Assembly: GCA_035653595.1 (NCBI GenBank)
Contig: DASRBO010000063.1
Span: 1 to 58,447 of the forward strand
DNA from: DASRBO01 sp035653595
GTDB taxonomy: Bacteria > Actinomycetota > Acidimicrobiia > Acidimicrobiales > JAJPHE01
Length of the DNA stretch: 58,447 nucleotides
Direction: 5' to 3'
Position 1 is the stretch's first letter. Every line of letters begins with the position of its first letter. Position numbers and translations under genes: made by a program. Below, piece by piece: positions 8,711 through 19,926 of the stretch. The notes under the pieces were generated by a model. That model did no database searches. It had not been told where the DNA came from and was given only the letters and a program-made list of their open reading frames with translations.

Positions 8711-9579
8711 CCCTCGCCCGGGCCCGGGTTCGCTCGGCGCTGGCCCAGCATGGCGGCCACGATCGGGCTGGGCTCGGCCGGCTGCCACGCCCGGTACGCC
8801 TCCTTGACCGGTACGGGCCACTCGATGTCGACGTCGACCCGGGTCCCGGCCCGGCTGGCCCCGGCCAGCACCCGCAGCGCCACCGAAAGGACCTGGCCCT
8901 GCACGGCCCCATCCCCGGCCATGCCGAAGGCGTGGCCGAAGGAGAACTCGACCCCGACCACCCGCGGCGCCAGGAGGGCGTCGGCCACGTTCGGCATCAT
9001 CGTCACCAGGACGGTCGGGATGCCTGCCTTCTCGATCTCACGTGCCAGCACGGGCACGTTGCGGGCGCAGTCCGGTCAGGCCGGAGCGAGGATCAGACCG
9101 TCCACCCGCTCGTCGCGCAGCGACTCCACGATGGCCGGAGCGGTCTCGTCCCGCCAGGCCCGCAGGCCTTCCTCCTGGTAGCCCATCACCGAGTAGTGGG
9201 TCGGGGCCGACGACCCGACGACTCCCGCATCGACCAGGGCATCCAGTGCCCGCAGCGGTAGGGCCACCTCGTGGTCGGCGAGGATGTCGGCGCCGTTGAT
9301 GTGCAGGTGCATGAGGCCCAATTCGCCCTGCGCCGTCTCCCGCGGCACGGCGCGCCAGCCGGGGTCGCCCCATAGGGGGTTGGCCTTCTCGCCTGCCTCG
9401 TCGAAGGGCTCCTGGGTCGCCTTCAGGTAGAGACCGGCCGAGCTCAGAAGGGCGACGCGCGCTCCGGCCAGGCGGGGCCCGAAGGGGGCGAACACCTCGT
9501 CGCCATCGCCGGGGGCGGGGCTGACCTCGAAGCGGGAGCGGAAGCTCCGCGGAAGGAACTTGTAGCCGTCGACCTGCAT
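8707..9579 (-). CDS. GrdB-like selenoprotein (glycine/betaine/sarcosine reductase B family), with in-frame UGA
   Basis: This gene reads as one 290-aa protein if the in-frame TGA at 9076-9078 is selenocysteine. Upstream of it are family motifs such as HLHINGAD (91-98) and THYSVMGY (128-134). The codon itself falls in ILAPA-U-PDC, giving U168-P-D-C171, the UxxC redox motif where GrdB carries selenocysteine. The sequence then continues as EIEKAGIPTV, which matches the family. A GGAGG site 6 bases before the ATG at 9579 fixes the start. A hairpin starts 16 bases after the UGA. Anaerobic GrdB cleaves C-N bonds of amino acids; the role of this short stand-alone form is unknown. A conventional gene caller would split or truncate it. 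Confidence 0.85.
9040..9059 (-). promoter_or_regulatory. Candidate bacterial SECIS element
   Basis: In the mRNA a perfect 7-bp stem ACGUGCC/GGCACGU encloses the 6-base loop CGUGCU, 16 bases after the UGA. The short apical stem, the small loop with a G in its second position and the position within the coding region agree with known features of bacterial SECIS hairpins bound by SelB. The hairpin also encodes the protein residues just after the UxxC motif. Confidence 0.7.
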
Positions 9580-9667
9580 CGCGCCTCCGATCGCCGTGCT
9601 GGGGCCGGCCGACCGTAACATGGGGCTGCTCCGGCGCCGAAGCCGGCGACCGGAGCCGATGCCGGGC

Positions 9668-10075
9668 TCAGGCCAGATCCTCGTAGCCCTGGGCCCAGTC
9701 CCGCTCCTCCACGTCGAAGCTGACATCGGCCCCGGGATACTGGACCACCAGGTGGCTCATGGCCGAGTCGGCCAGGCCTCCGTGCCAGTGCCACTCCTCC
9801 GGTTCGACGGTGACGGTGTCGCCGGGCTCGACGATGCGGCGCTGGTGGGCGTCGGCTACCACCCCCCGGCCGGAGACGATGTGCAGGATCTGGCCCCGGT
9901 GGTGGACGTGGGGCCGGGTGCGCCCGCCGGCGTCGAAGTGCACGAACATGGCCCCGGGGCCGCCCTCGTCGAGGAACGGGGACTCGAGGATCTGGAACCG
10001 GGCCGTGCCCTGGAAGTAGGGGGCGTACTGCTCCGGAACGTCGCCGGCGGACGGATCGGATCGCTCGAATTCCAT
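9668..10075 (-). CDS. Cupin domain protein
   Basis: The 135-aa single-domain cupin has the two conserved metal-binding motifs: HVHHRGQILHIVSGRG (motif 1, with three histidines and a glutamine where glutamate is usual) and PGDTVTVEPEEWHWHGG (motif 2). It may be a metal-dependent enzyme or a small-molecule binding protein in the cytoplasm. It lies 58 bases after the acyl-CoA dehydrogenase and 88 bases before the selenoprotein gene, all on the same strand, so it may be part of that transcription unit. The substrate is not known. Confidence 0.85.
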   Translation of the reverse strand: MEFERSDPSAGDVPEQYAPYFQGTARFQILESPFLDEGGPGAMFVHFDAGGRTRPHVHHRGQILHIVSGRGVVADAHQRRIVEPGDTVTVEPEEWHWHGGLADSAMSHLVVQYPGADVSFDVEERDWAQGYEDLA

Positions 10076-10133
10076 CCGCCCTGGCTACCACGCCAGGCGC
10101 CGAGTGCAGCCCTCCGTCAGCCGTTGGGTTGGG

Positions 10134-11405
10134 TCAGCCGTTCGGTTGGTAGCGGGCGACCTCGGCGCGGCCGACCACCATGTGGTGCACCTCGTCGGGC
10201 CCGTCGGCCAGCCGAAGGGTGCGCTGGCTGGTGTACATGTCGGCCAGCGGCGTCCACTGCGAGACGCCGGTCGCACCGTGCATCTGGATGGCCTGGTCGA
10301 TGATCTGGCACACCCGCTCGGGCACCATCGCCTTGACGGCGCTGACCCACACCCGGGCCTCGGCGTTGCCCATCAGGTCCATGGCCTTGGCCGCCTTGAG
10401 CACCATGAGCCTCATGGCCTCGATCTCGATCCGGGCCCGCGAGATGACCTCGATGTTCTTGCCGAGGGAGACGATCGGCCGCCCGAACGCCTGGCGGGAC
10501 AGGCCGCGGGTGACCATCATCTCCAGTGCCCGCTCGGCGGCCCCGATCGAGCGCATGCAGTGGTGGATCCGGCCCGGGCCCAGCCGCAGCTGGGAGATCT
10601 CGAAGCCCCGGCCCTCGCCCAGCAGCACGTTCGCATAAGGAACGCGAACGTCGTTGAACCGCAGGTGCATGTGCCCGTGGGGGGCGTCGTCGCGGCCGAA
10701 CACCGTCATGGGCCCGACGATCTCCACCCCGGGGGTGTCCATGGGGACGAGGATCTGGGACTGCTGCAGGTGCTCGGCCGCGTCGGGGTTGCTGCGCACC
10801 ATGACGATCATGATCTTGCAGCGCGGATCCCCCGCCCCGGAGATGTAGTACTTCTCCCCGTTGATCAGCCACTCGTCCCCGTCCCGCACGGCGGTGCAGG
10901 CGATGTTGCGGGCGTCGGAGGAGGCCACGTCCGGTTCGGTCATGGCGAAGGCGGAGCGGATCTCGCCGTTGAGCAGCGGCTCCAGCCACTGCTTCTTCTG
11001 CTCCGGCGTGCCGACCCGCTCGAGCACCTCCATGTTGCCGGTGTCGGGGGCGGAGCAGTTGAGGCACTCCGACGCCAACGGGTTCTTGCCGAGCTCCTGG
11101 GCGATGTAGGCGTAGTCGAGGTTGCTCAGGCCCTCGCCGGTGTCGGCGTTGGGCAGGAAGAAGTTCCACAGGCCGTTGGCCTTGGCCTTCGCCTTGGCCC
11201 CGTCGAGCAGCTCGAGCTGGCCCGGGGCGAAGGACCACCGGTCGGCCCGCTCCGCCCCCAGGGCGAAGTAGCGCTCGGTGACGGGCTCCACCTCGTCGGC
11301 GATGAACGCCTTCACCTTCTCCAGCAGCGGCCGGGCCGCGTCGGACATGGCGAGGTTGAACAGCTCGCCCCCGAAATCGTCAACATTGAGGGGCCTGGCC
11401 GGCAT
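10134..11405 (-). CDS. Acyl-CoA dehydrogenase (FadE-like)
   Basis: This FAD-dependent dehydrogenase has the signature FAMTEPDVASSDARNI and the C-terminal helical bundle with a RTLRLADGPDEVHHMVVGR tail, as in the ACAD10/11-like group. The upstream-most ATG (11405) gives 423 aa, but the ATG at 11348 starts with SDAARPLLEKVKAFI, the usual family N-terminus, and may be the true start (404 aa). It oxidises an acyl-CoA at the alpha-beta bond and passes electrons to ETF. It faces the acyl-CoA synthetase at 11564, which shares the divergent promoter region. Confidence 0.9.
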   Translation of the reverse strand: MPARPLNVDDFGGELFNLAMSDAARPLLEKVKAFIADEVEPVTERYFALGAERADRWSFAPGQLELLDGAKAKAKANGLWNFFLPNADTGEGLSNLDYAYIAQELGKNPLASECLNCSAPDTGNMEVLERVGTPEQKKQWLEPLLNGEIRSAFAMTEPDVASSDARNIACTAVRDGDEWLINGEKYYISGAGDPRCKIMIVMVRSNPDAAEHLQQSQILVPMDTPGVEIVGPMTVFGRDDAPHGHMHLRFNDVRVPYANVLLGEGRGFEISQLRLGPGRIHHCMRSIGAAERALEMMVTRGLSRQAFGRPIVSLGKNIEVISRARIEIEAMRLMVLKAAKAMDLMGNAEARVWVSAVKAMVPERVCQIIDQAIQMHGATGVSQWTPLADMYTSQRTLRLADGPDEVHHMVVGRAEVARYQPNG

Positions 11406-11563
11406 CGGCGTCCCGTCCTTTCTTCGCCTGGCGCGAGGATGCCCCAGGCCGGGTCGGCTGTCGAACTGCCCCCGCCCGGTCCGGGGTGGCGATCCGCCCG
11501 GACGGCCGAGGGGGCCCGGCGGCGGCCTCCGGTACTGTCCCGGGGCGCGAGCAGGGAGGTCCG

Positions 11564-13249
11564 ATGGTGCTGAGCTACGAGGAGGCGGTGGCCGAGGTCA
11601 CCGGCCCGGGCGGTCGGTTCGAGGTGGGCGACGTTATGGTCGGCGGCGTCACCTACCGGGCCTTCGTCAACGCCCCCCGCAACCTGGGCGAGGTTTTCGC
11701 CCCCGCCCGCGCCAGGGACGACGCCACCTTCCTCGTCTACGAGGACGAGAGGTGGAGCTTCGAGGACGTGATGGCCGAGGTGGACGCCCTGGCCGCCGCC
11801 CTGGTCGGGCGCTACGGCGTGGTGAAGGGCGACCGGGTCGCCATCGGCATGAGGAACTTCCCCGAGTGGATCGTCTCCTTCGCCGCCATCACCTCGATCG
11901 GGGCCATAGCCGTCTCGCTCAACGCCTGGTGGACCGAGGAGGAGCTGGACTACGCCCTCCACGACTGCACCCCCAAGGTGCTGCTGGGCGACCAAGAGCG
12001 GGTGGCCCGGGCGGCCCCGGCGGCCGCCGAGTGCGGGACCCGGATGGTGGCGGTGCGGGCCGATGGGCCGCTGCCCGAGGGGACCGACCGCTGGAAGGAC
12101 GTGGTGGTCCGGGGCGCCGCCATGCCCGAGGTCGAGGTCGACCCGGACGACGACGCCACCATCCTCTACACCTCGGGGACCACCGGTAACCCGAAGGGGG
12201 CGGTGTCGACGCATCGGGCGGTGATCCAGGCCCTGTACGGCTTCGGCTGCCGGGCGGCGGTGGACCAGGCCCGGCGACGGGGCGAGCCCTCATCGGGCGC
12301 CCCCGCCAACCCGGCCACCTTCATCCTGATCGTGCCCCTGTTCCACGTCACCGGCTCGGTGGCGGTGATGCTGTCGTGCTTCTCGGCCGGGGTGAAGCTG
12401 GTGATGATGTACAAGTGGGACCCCGACCGGGCCCTCGAGCTCATCGAGCGGGAGAAGGTGACCAACTTCGTCGGGGTCCCCACCCAGAGCTGGGACCTGC
12501 TGGAGTCGCCCCGCTTCTCCGAGTTCGACACCTCCAGCCTGGTGAGCGTGGGCGGCGGCGGGGCCCCCGCCCCTCCCGAGCTGGTGCGGCGGGTCGCCTC
12601 CAGCTTCACCCAGGGCCGGCCGAACATCGGCTACGGCATGACCGAGACCAACGCCTACGGCCCCCAGAACAACGGGGCCGACTACCTCGCCCATCCGACC
12701 AGCACCGGTCGGGCCACCCCGATCCTGCAGATCGAGGTGCGGGACGAGGACGGCAACCCGCTCCCCACGGGCGAGCGCGGCGAGATCTGGTTCAAGGGCC
12801 CCAACCTCATCCGGGGCTACTGGGGCAAGCCCGAGGCCACGGCCGAAACCATCGTGGACGGCTGGCTGCGCTCCGGCGACATCGGCCGCATCGACGACGA
12901 GGGCTTCATCTACGTCGAGGACCGGGCCAAGGACATGGTGCTGCGCGGGGGAGAGAACGTCTACTGCGCCGAGGTGGAGGCGGCCATCTACGAGCACCCG
13001 GCCGTGTACGAGGCGGCCGTGTTCGGCCTCCCCCACCCCCGCCTCGGGGAGGAGGTGGCGGCCGTCGTCTATCCCAAGCCCGGTCGCACCCTCGACGCCG
13101 CCGAGCTCACCGAGTTCCTCCGGCCCCACCTGGCCCCGTTCAAGATCCCGAGCCGCATCGAGATCGTGGCGACGCAGCTGCCCCGGAACGCGTCGGGGAA
13201 GATCCTCAAGCGCCAGCTACGGGAGGAGTTGGCCGGCGAGAAGGTGTGA
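11564..13249 (+). CDS. AMP-dependent acyl-CoA synthetase/ligase
   Basis: The 561-aa ANL-family ligase has the P-loop YTSGTTGNPKG near residue 205, the GYGMTET motif and, near the C-terminus, the catalytic lysine in NASGKILKRQLREEL. The ATG at 11564 is fixed by a GGAGG ribosome site; the longer open frame to 11486 has no such signal. A TACTGT hexamer at 11533-11538 could serve as the -10 box. Together with the divergent acyl-CoA dehydrogenase it forms an activation and first oxidation pair for an unknown carboxylic acid. The stop lies 12 bases from that of the convergent ABC gene. Confidence 0.9.
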   Translation: MVLSYEEAVAEVTGPGGRFEVGDVMVGGVTYRAFVNAPRNLGEVFAPARARDDATFLVYEDERWSFEDVMAEVDALAAALVGRYGVVKGDRVAIGMRNFPEWIVSFAAITSIGAIAVSLNAWWTEEELDYALHDCTPKVLLGDQERVARAAPAAAECGTRMVAVRADGPLPEGTDRWKDVVVRGAAMPEVEVDPDDDATILYTSGTTGNPKGAVSTHRAVIQALYGFGCRAAVDQARRRGEPSSGAPANPATFILIVPLFHVTGSVAVMLSCFSAGVKLVMMYKWDPDRALELIEREKVTNFVGVPTQSWDLLESPRFSEFDTSSLVSVGGGGAPAPPELVRRVASSFTQGRPNIGYGMTETNAYGPQNNGADYLAHPTSTGRATPILQIEVRDEDGNPLPTGERGEIWFKGPNLIRGYWGKPEATAETIVDGWLRSGDIGRIDDEGFIYVEDRAKDMVLRGGENVYCAEVEAAIYEHPAVYEAAVFGLPHPRLGEEVAAVVYPKPGRTLDAAELTEFLRPHLAPFKIPSRIEIVATQLPRNASGKILKRQLREELAGEKV

Positions 13250-13261
13250 CCGCCGGCGCTC

Positions 13262-16200
13262 TCAGGATGCGACGGCGGCGGTCTCGCTCATGGTCCACTG
13301 CCGGGCGTAGTGGCCACCGGCGGCCACCAGCTGGTCGTGGCTGCCCTCCTCTATCACCCGGCCGTCCCCCAGGACGATGATGCGGTCCGCCTCGCGGGCG
13401 GTCTGGAGCCGGTGGGCGATCACGATGGCGGTGCGGGAACGCGACACCGCCGACATGGCCCGGCTCACCCTGGCCTCGGTGGCCAAATCGAGGTTGGCCG
13501 TCGCCTCGTCCAGCAGAAGGATGGCCGGGTCCACCAGGTAGGCCCGGGCCAGGGCGATCAGCTGGCGCTGACCGGCCGACAGCGATCGTCCCCGCTCGGT
13601 CACCGGGGTTCGGTAGCCGAAGGGCAGGGCGGCCACGAAGCTGTGGGCCCCCACCGCCCGGGCGGCCCGCTCGACCTCGAAGTCGGTGGCCTCGGGCCGG
13701 CCGTAGGCGATGTTGTCCCGTACCGTGCCGGTGAACATGACCGGCTCCTGAGGCACGTAGCCCAGCTGCTGGCGGTAGGCCTCCAGGTCGAGCTGGGCCA
13801 GCGGCATCCCGTCGACCAGCACCCGGCCGGCGTCGGGGTCGTAGAAGCGGGCGATCAGCTTCACCACCGTCGACTTGCCGGCCCCGGTCTGGCCGACCAG
13901 GGCCACGGTCTCCCCGGCCCGCACGTGGAGGGTCACGCCGTTGAGGGCGGGCTGGATGGTGTTGGGATAGGTGAACGCCACCTCCTCCAGGCTGACCTCG
14001 CCGCGGAGCCGACCGGGCCGGATGGGGTCGTCGGCCGCCGGGGTGGCGATCGGCATGGCCATCAGCTCGCGGATCTTGCGCATCGACACCCCGGCCTGCT
14101 GGTAGGTGTCGAAGACCTGGGAGAGCTGCTGGATGGGCGAGAAGAAGGTGCTGATGTAGAGCACGAATGCGATCAGGGCCCCGGCGCTGAGTGCCCGCTC
14201 CCGCAGCAGATGGATGCCGAAGCCGAGCACGACCAGCTGGGAGCCCATCTGCAGCACGCTCACCGCCGGGAAGTACAGCGAGGTGATGATGGTGCCCTGC
14301 AGCCGGCTGGCCAGGTAGGAGCCGGCGACGGCCCCGAACTCGCTCATCTGGCGCCGCTCCTGGGTGTAGGCCTGCGCCACCCTCACCCCGGAGATGGACT
14401 CCTGGAAGGCGGCGTTGACCACCGACAGCCGCTCCCTCACCCGGCTGTAGGCCTTGCGACTGGCGTTGCGGTACCAGACGGTGAGGGCGGCGAGGGGCAC
14501 CATCGACGCCATGGTGGCCAGGGCCAGGCGCAGGTTCATGGTGAGCATGATCACTATGACCCCGCCCAGGGTCACCGCGCTGACCAGGGCGTTGAGGATG
14601 CCGTCGTTGAGCAGGGACGAGAGGTTGTTGATGTCCGAGGTCATCCTGGTCATGACCCGGCCTCCCATCTCGCGGTCGTAGAAGTCGAGGCCCAGGCGCT
14701 GCAGCTGGGAGAAGATGCGCACCCTCATGGCGAACAGCAGCCGGCTGGAGGTGCGCGAGTTCCACACGTTGTCGGCCCACTGGGCCCAGATGTCGAACAG
14801 GTTGATGGCGACGAAGGCCAGGAAGGCGGTCAGCAGCACCCGCTCGGCGTGGGGGGTGATGAGGCTGTGCAGGTGGGCCAGCCGGCTGGCCGACACCGAC
14901 CTCAGCCGACCGGCCGGCGCCGCCGCCAGGGCCCGGGCCGAGGTGGCGCCGGCGGCCACGATGCCGTGGTCGAGGCCGTAGCGGGTGATGTAGGGCCCGA
15001 CCAGGTCGACCACCGCCTGCAGGGCGATGAGGAGCCCCCCGACGACCAGCAGGCGACGGTACGGGCGAACGAACTCGGCCAGGTTGAAGCTCGGGTGGTA
15101 CCGGCGCTCCCGCTCCAGGTTCACCTGCGGCTCGTCGCGGATCGGCGGGAGCTTGTCGATCTTCTCCTTGAGCTCCGGCGGCGGCACGCCGAGGGAACGG
15201 CCGTAGCCGGCGCCACCGGCGGGGCCGCCCCGGAGCGGGCCCATCCCCATCCCGCCGCCTCCACCGCGGGCGGCGATCCCCATGGCCCGCCGAGGCGTGT
15301 CGGTCCTGACCCCGGCCGACTCGGCCATGACCCGCAGGGCCTCCTCGGGATCGACGTCGGGCCACGCCTCCGGAGTCGGCTCACCGACCGTGAGCTCGCC
15401 ATCGCCGACGACACCACCGGCGTCGGCCCCGGCTGGCGCCGGCTCGCCGACGGCGGGCCCGGCCGCCAGGTCGGCCCCTAGCAGCTCGCAGTAGAGGGGG
15501 CAGCGGGCGGTGAGCTCGGCATGGGTGCCGGAGTCGAGCACCCGTCCGCCGTCCAGCACCACGATGCGGTCGGCCAGCTCGATGGTCGAGCGCCGGTGGG
15601 CGATGAGAAGGGCGGTCCGGTTGGGCAGGATGCGCCCGAGGGTGGAGTGGATGGCCGCCTCGGTGGCGACGTCGATCGAGGAGGTGGCGTCGTCGAGCAG
15701 CAGGATCTCCGGCTCGGTGAGCAGGGCCCGGGCCAGGGCCACCCGCTGGCGCTGGCCTCCCGACAGGGTCAGGCCCCGCTCCCCCACGACCGTGTCGTAG
15801 CCGTCGGGCAGCGCCATGATGAACTCGTGGGCCTCGGCGGCCCTCGCCGCCGCCATGACCGCTTCGATGTCGGCCTCGGGACGTCCGTAGGCGATGTTGG
15901 CCCGCACCGTGTCGGAGAAGAGGAACGCCTCCTCGAACACCACCCCGATCTGGCCTCGAAGGGACTCCAGGGTGACCGAGCGCACATCGACACCGTCGAC
16001 GAGGACCGCCCCCTCCTGGGGGTCGTAGAAGCGGGGCAGTAGGGCGGCGAGGGTCGACTTGCCCGATCCCGACCCGCCCACCACCGCCACGGTCTCGCCG
16101 GCGGCCACCTCGAGGTCGAAGTGGCGCAGCACCGGCTCGGACCGCAGGTAGCCGAAGCTGACGTCGCTGAAGCTCACCCGGCCGCCGAGGCGGGGCAGGG

Positions 16201-17301
16201 GCACGGCGTCGTCGGCCTCGACCACCTCGGCGGTGGAGTCGAGCAGCTCGAGCAGGCGCTCCCCGCCGGCGCGGGCCTGCTGGTACTGCAGGATGACCGT
16301 GGTGGTCATGCGAACCGGTGCGATCAGCATGATCAGGTAGGTCTGCACGGCGAGGAAGCTGCCCAGGGTGAGGTGGCCGCCCAGCACAAGCCAGCCCCCC
16401 AGGCCGAACACCGCCGCCTGGCCCAGGCTCGGCAGGACGCCCATCACCGCCCCGTAGCCGGCCATCACCCGCACGTTGCGCATACGGGAGCCGAACAGGC
16501 TGCGGGCCGCCCCGGTGAGACGATCGAGCTCGCGGCGCTCCTGGCCGAAGCCCTTGACCACCCGCACCCCGGTTACGGCCTCCTCGACCACGGTGGCCAC
16601 CACCGCCTGCTGCTGCTGGACGTCCCAGCTGGACGGGTAGGCCCGCCGCCTCATCACGAACGACAGGACCCCTATGACGGGCAGGATCACCAGGGCGATG
16701 CAGGTCATCTCCACCGACAGGGTGAGCATGAAGTACACGGCCAGGGCGAACAGGACCAGGTTGGACGCCATGGTCGGGACGAACTGGAGCATCAGCTGCA
16801 CCATCTGCACGTCCGACCCCGCTCGGGAGACCAGCTGGCCGGTCTGGAGCCGGTCGTGGGTGGCGAAGTCGAGGCGCTGGATGTGGTCGTAGATGGTGGT
16901 GCGCAGGTCGTACTCCATCTCCAGCCCCACCCGGGAGCCGAAGTACCGCCGCACGAACTGGACGAAGAACGAGCCCACGCCCAGCATGCCCAGCAGCACC
17001 AGCCAGGCCAGGTACGACCGGCCGGCCACGGCGTGGTCCACCAGGGTGCCCATGACCTTGGGCGTGTAGGAGGTCATGGCCGTTCCCGTCAGGGCCCCCA
17101 CCACGGTCAAGCCGAGCAGGCCCCGGTGGGCGCGGGCGAAGGGCCAGAAGCGCCGCAGCCACCCGCCGGCGCCAGGGGGCAGTGGGGCCAGCTGCCTGGC
17201 CGGGCGCTCGGCGTCGGAGGGGGCGAGGCGCTCCAGCCAGCCGACCGGGGCTGGGGTGGAGGCGTCCAGCGCCAGTCCCCTGGTGCCGATCGGCTGGGAG
17301 C

Positions 17302-17305
<4 letters not shown>
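13262..17305 (-). CDS. Single-chain tandem ABC exporter (TMD-NBD-TMD-NBD)
   Basis: This 1347-aa protein joins two complete type IV exporter halves. Half one has a membrane domain (about 60-340), Walker A GGSGSGKST at 410-418 and signature LSGGQ at 514-518. A Gly- and Pro-rich linker follows, then half two with Walker A GQTGAGKST, signature LSAGQ and Walker B LLLDEATANLD. NBD1 is degenerate: Asp539 replaces the catalytic Glu (LLLDDATSSID) and the Q-loop reads VFEEAFLF with Glu for Gln. NBD2 looks canonical. The GTG start overlaps the stop of the monooxygenase gene as GTGA, so the two are coupled. It probably exports a lipid or drug-like molecule; the cargo is unknown. Confidence 0.9.
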
Positions 17306-19116
<1,811 letters not shown>

Positions 19117-19152
19117 TGGGACTCCTGGGTAGGTCGGGGGAACGGACTTGTC

Positions 19153-19839
19153 TCAGCTGATGCGCCGCACGCTGGCGGCCTCGGCGCTGGCGTCGCGGGC
19201 GTCGGCGGCCCGCAGGGTCTCCTCGGACACCGGGGCGCTGAGGATGCCGGCGACGAGGTCGATGAGGTGGCTGATGAAGAGCTGGTCGTCGGCATGGGGG
19301 GCGGTGACGGCCCGCCGCCCCAGCTCGAGGGCGCCGAAGCGGATGGCGGTGAAGCGGCGGTGCAGCCGGCTGGCGGCCGGGTCGATCAGGTCCTCGACGA
19401 AGGCCCGCCACCGGTCGATGCTCTCGGTGCTGGCCGTGGAGGGAGCCGTGGGCGTGACGGCCAGGCGGGGACGGTTGAACAGCTCGGCGTGGATCTGGAG
19501 GTACTCCGGGCCGCCGTCGGGATCGGCCAGCTTGGCCGCCAGCGGCCTGACCAGGGCGGCGGACAGCGCCCGCAGGTCGGGGCGGGCGTCGGCCTCGTAC
19601 TGGTCGAGCATGGCGTGCCGGCGGGACTCGACGTCCTGGCGGTGGCGGGCCAGGATGGCCCGGAGGACCCCGGCGCGGTCCTCGAAGTGATACTGCAGGG
19701 CGATGGCGTTGCGGGCCCCGGCGGCCCGGTTTATCTCCCGCAGGCTGACCCCGTCGATGCCGTGGGCCGCGAAGAGCCGCTCGGCCGCCCTTATGAGGCG
19801 GGCCCTGGTGGCCTCGGGGGATCGTTCCAGTGGCGTCAA
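19153..19839 (-). CDS. TetR family transcriptional regulator
   Basis: The 228-aa protein begins with a TetR helix-turn-helix (about residues 12-60, with GVSLREINRAAG as the core). The C-terminal part is an unidentified ligand pocket. The TTG start at 19839 is supported by an AGGAG site 7 bases upstream. It is the first gene of the operon with the monooxygenase and ABC exporter and is divergent from an acyl-CoA dehydrogenase. It probably represses one or both from the 87-base intergenic region, which holds TATGAT at 19855-19860 and a small ATGC/GCAT inverted repeat. Confidence 0.88.
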   Translation of the reverse strand: MTPLERSPEATRARLIRAAERLFAAHGIDGVSLREINRAAGARNAIALQYHFEDRAGVLRAILARHRQDVESRRHAMLDQYEADARPDLRALSAALVRPLAAKLADPDGGPEYLQIHAELFNRPRLAVTPTAPSTASTESIDRWRAFVEDLIDPAASRLHRRFTAIRFGALELGRRAVTAPHADDQLFISHLIDLVAGILSAPVSEETLRAADARDASAEAASVRRIS

Positions 19840-19926
19840 AGCCGTGCTCCTGCCTATGATCGCTGCAAATCTAATCCTAATGCACTCGCATCACGAGGGC
19901 CGGACGCACGAGGGAGCTGCGCACAT

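Noticed and set aside
9057..9078. A frameshift or nonsense mutation splitting the GrdB-like gene
   Set aside because: The two parts are in the same frame with a single TGA, the Sec site of the family, and a stem-loop follows, so selenocysteine explains it better than a pseudogene.
13310..15481. 723-codon plus-strand frame opposite the ABC exporter
   Set aside because: It is rich in His, Gln and Gly as expected for an antisense frame, and has no family motifs; the minus strand encodes full ABC motifs.
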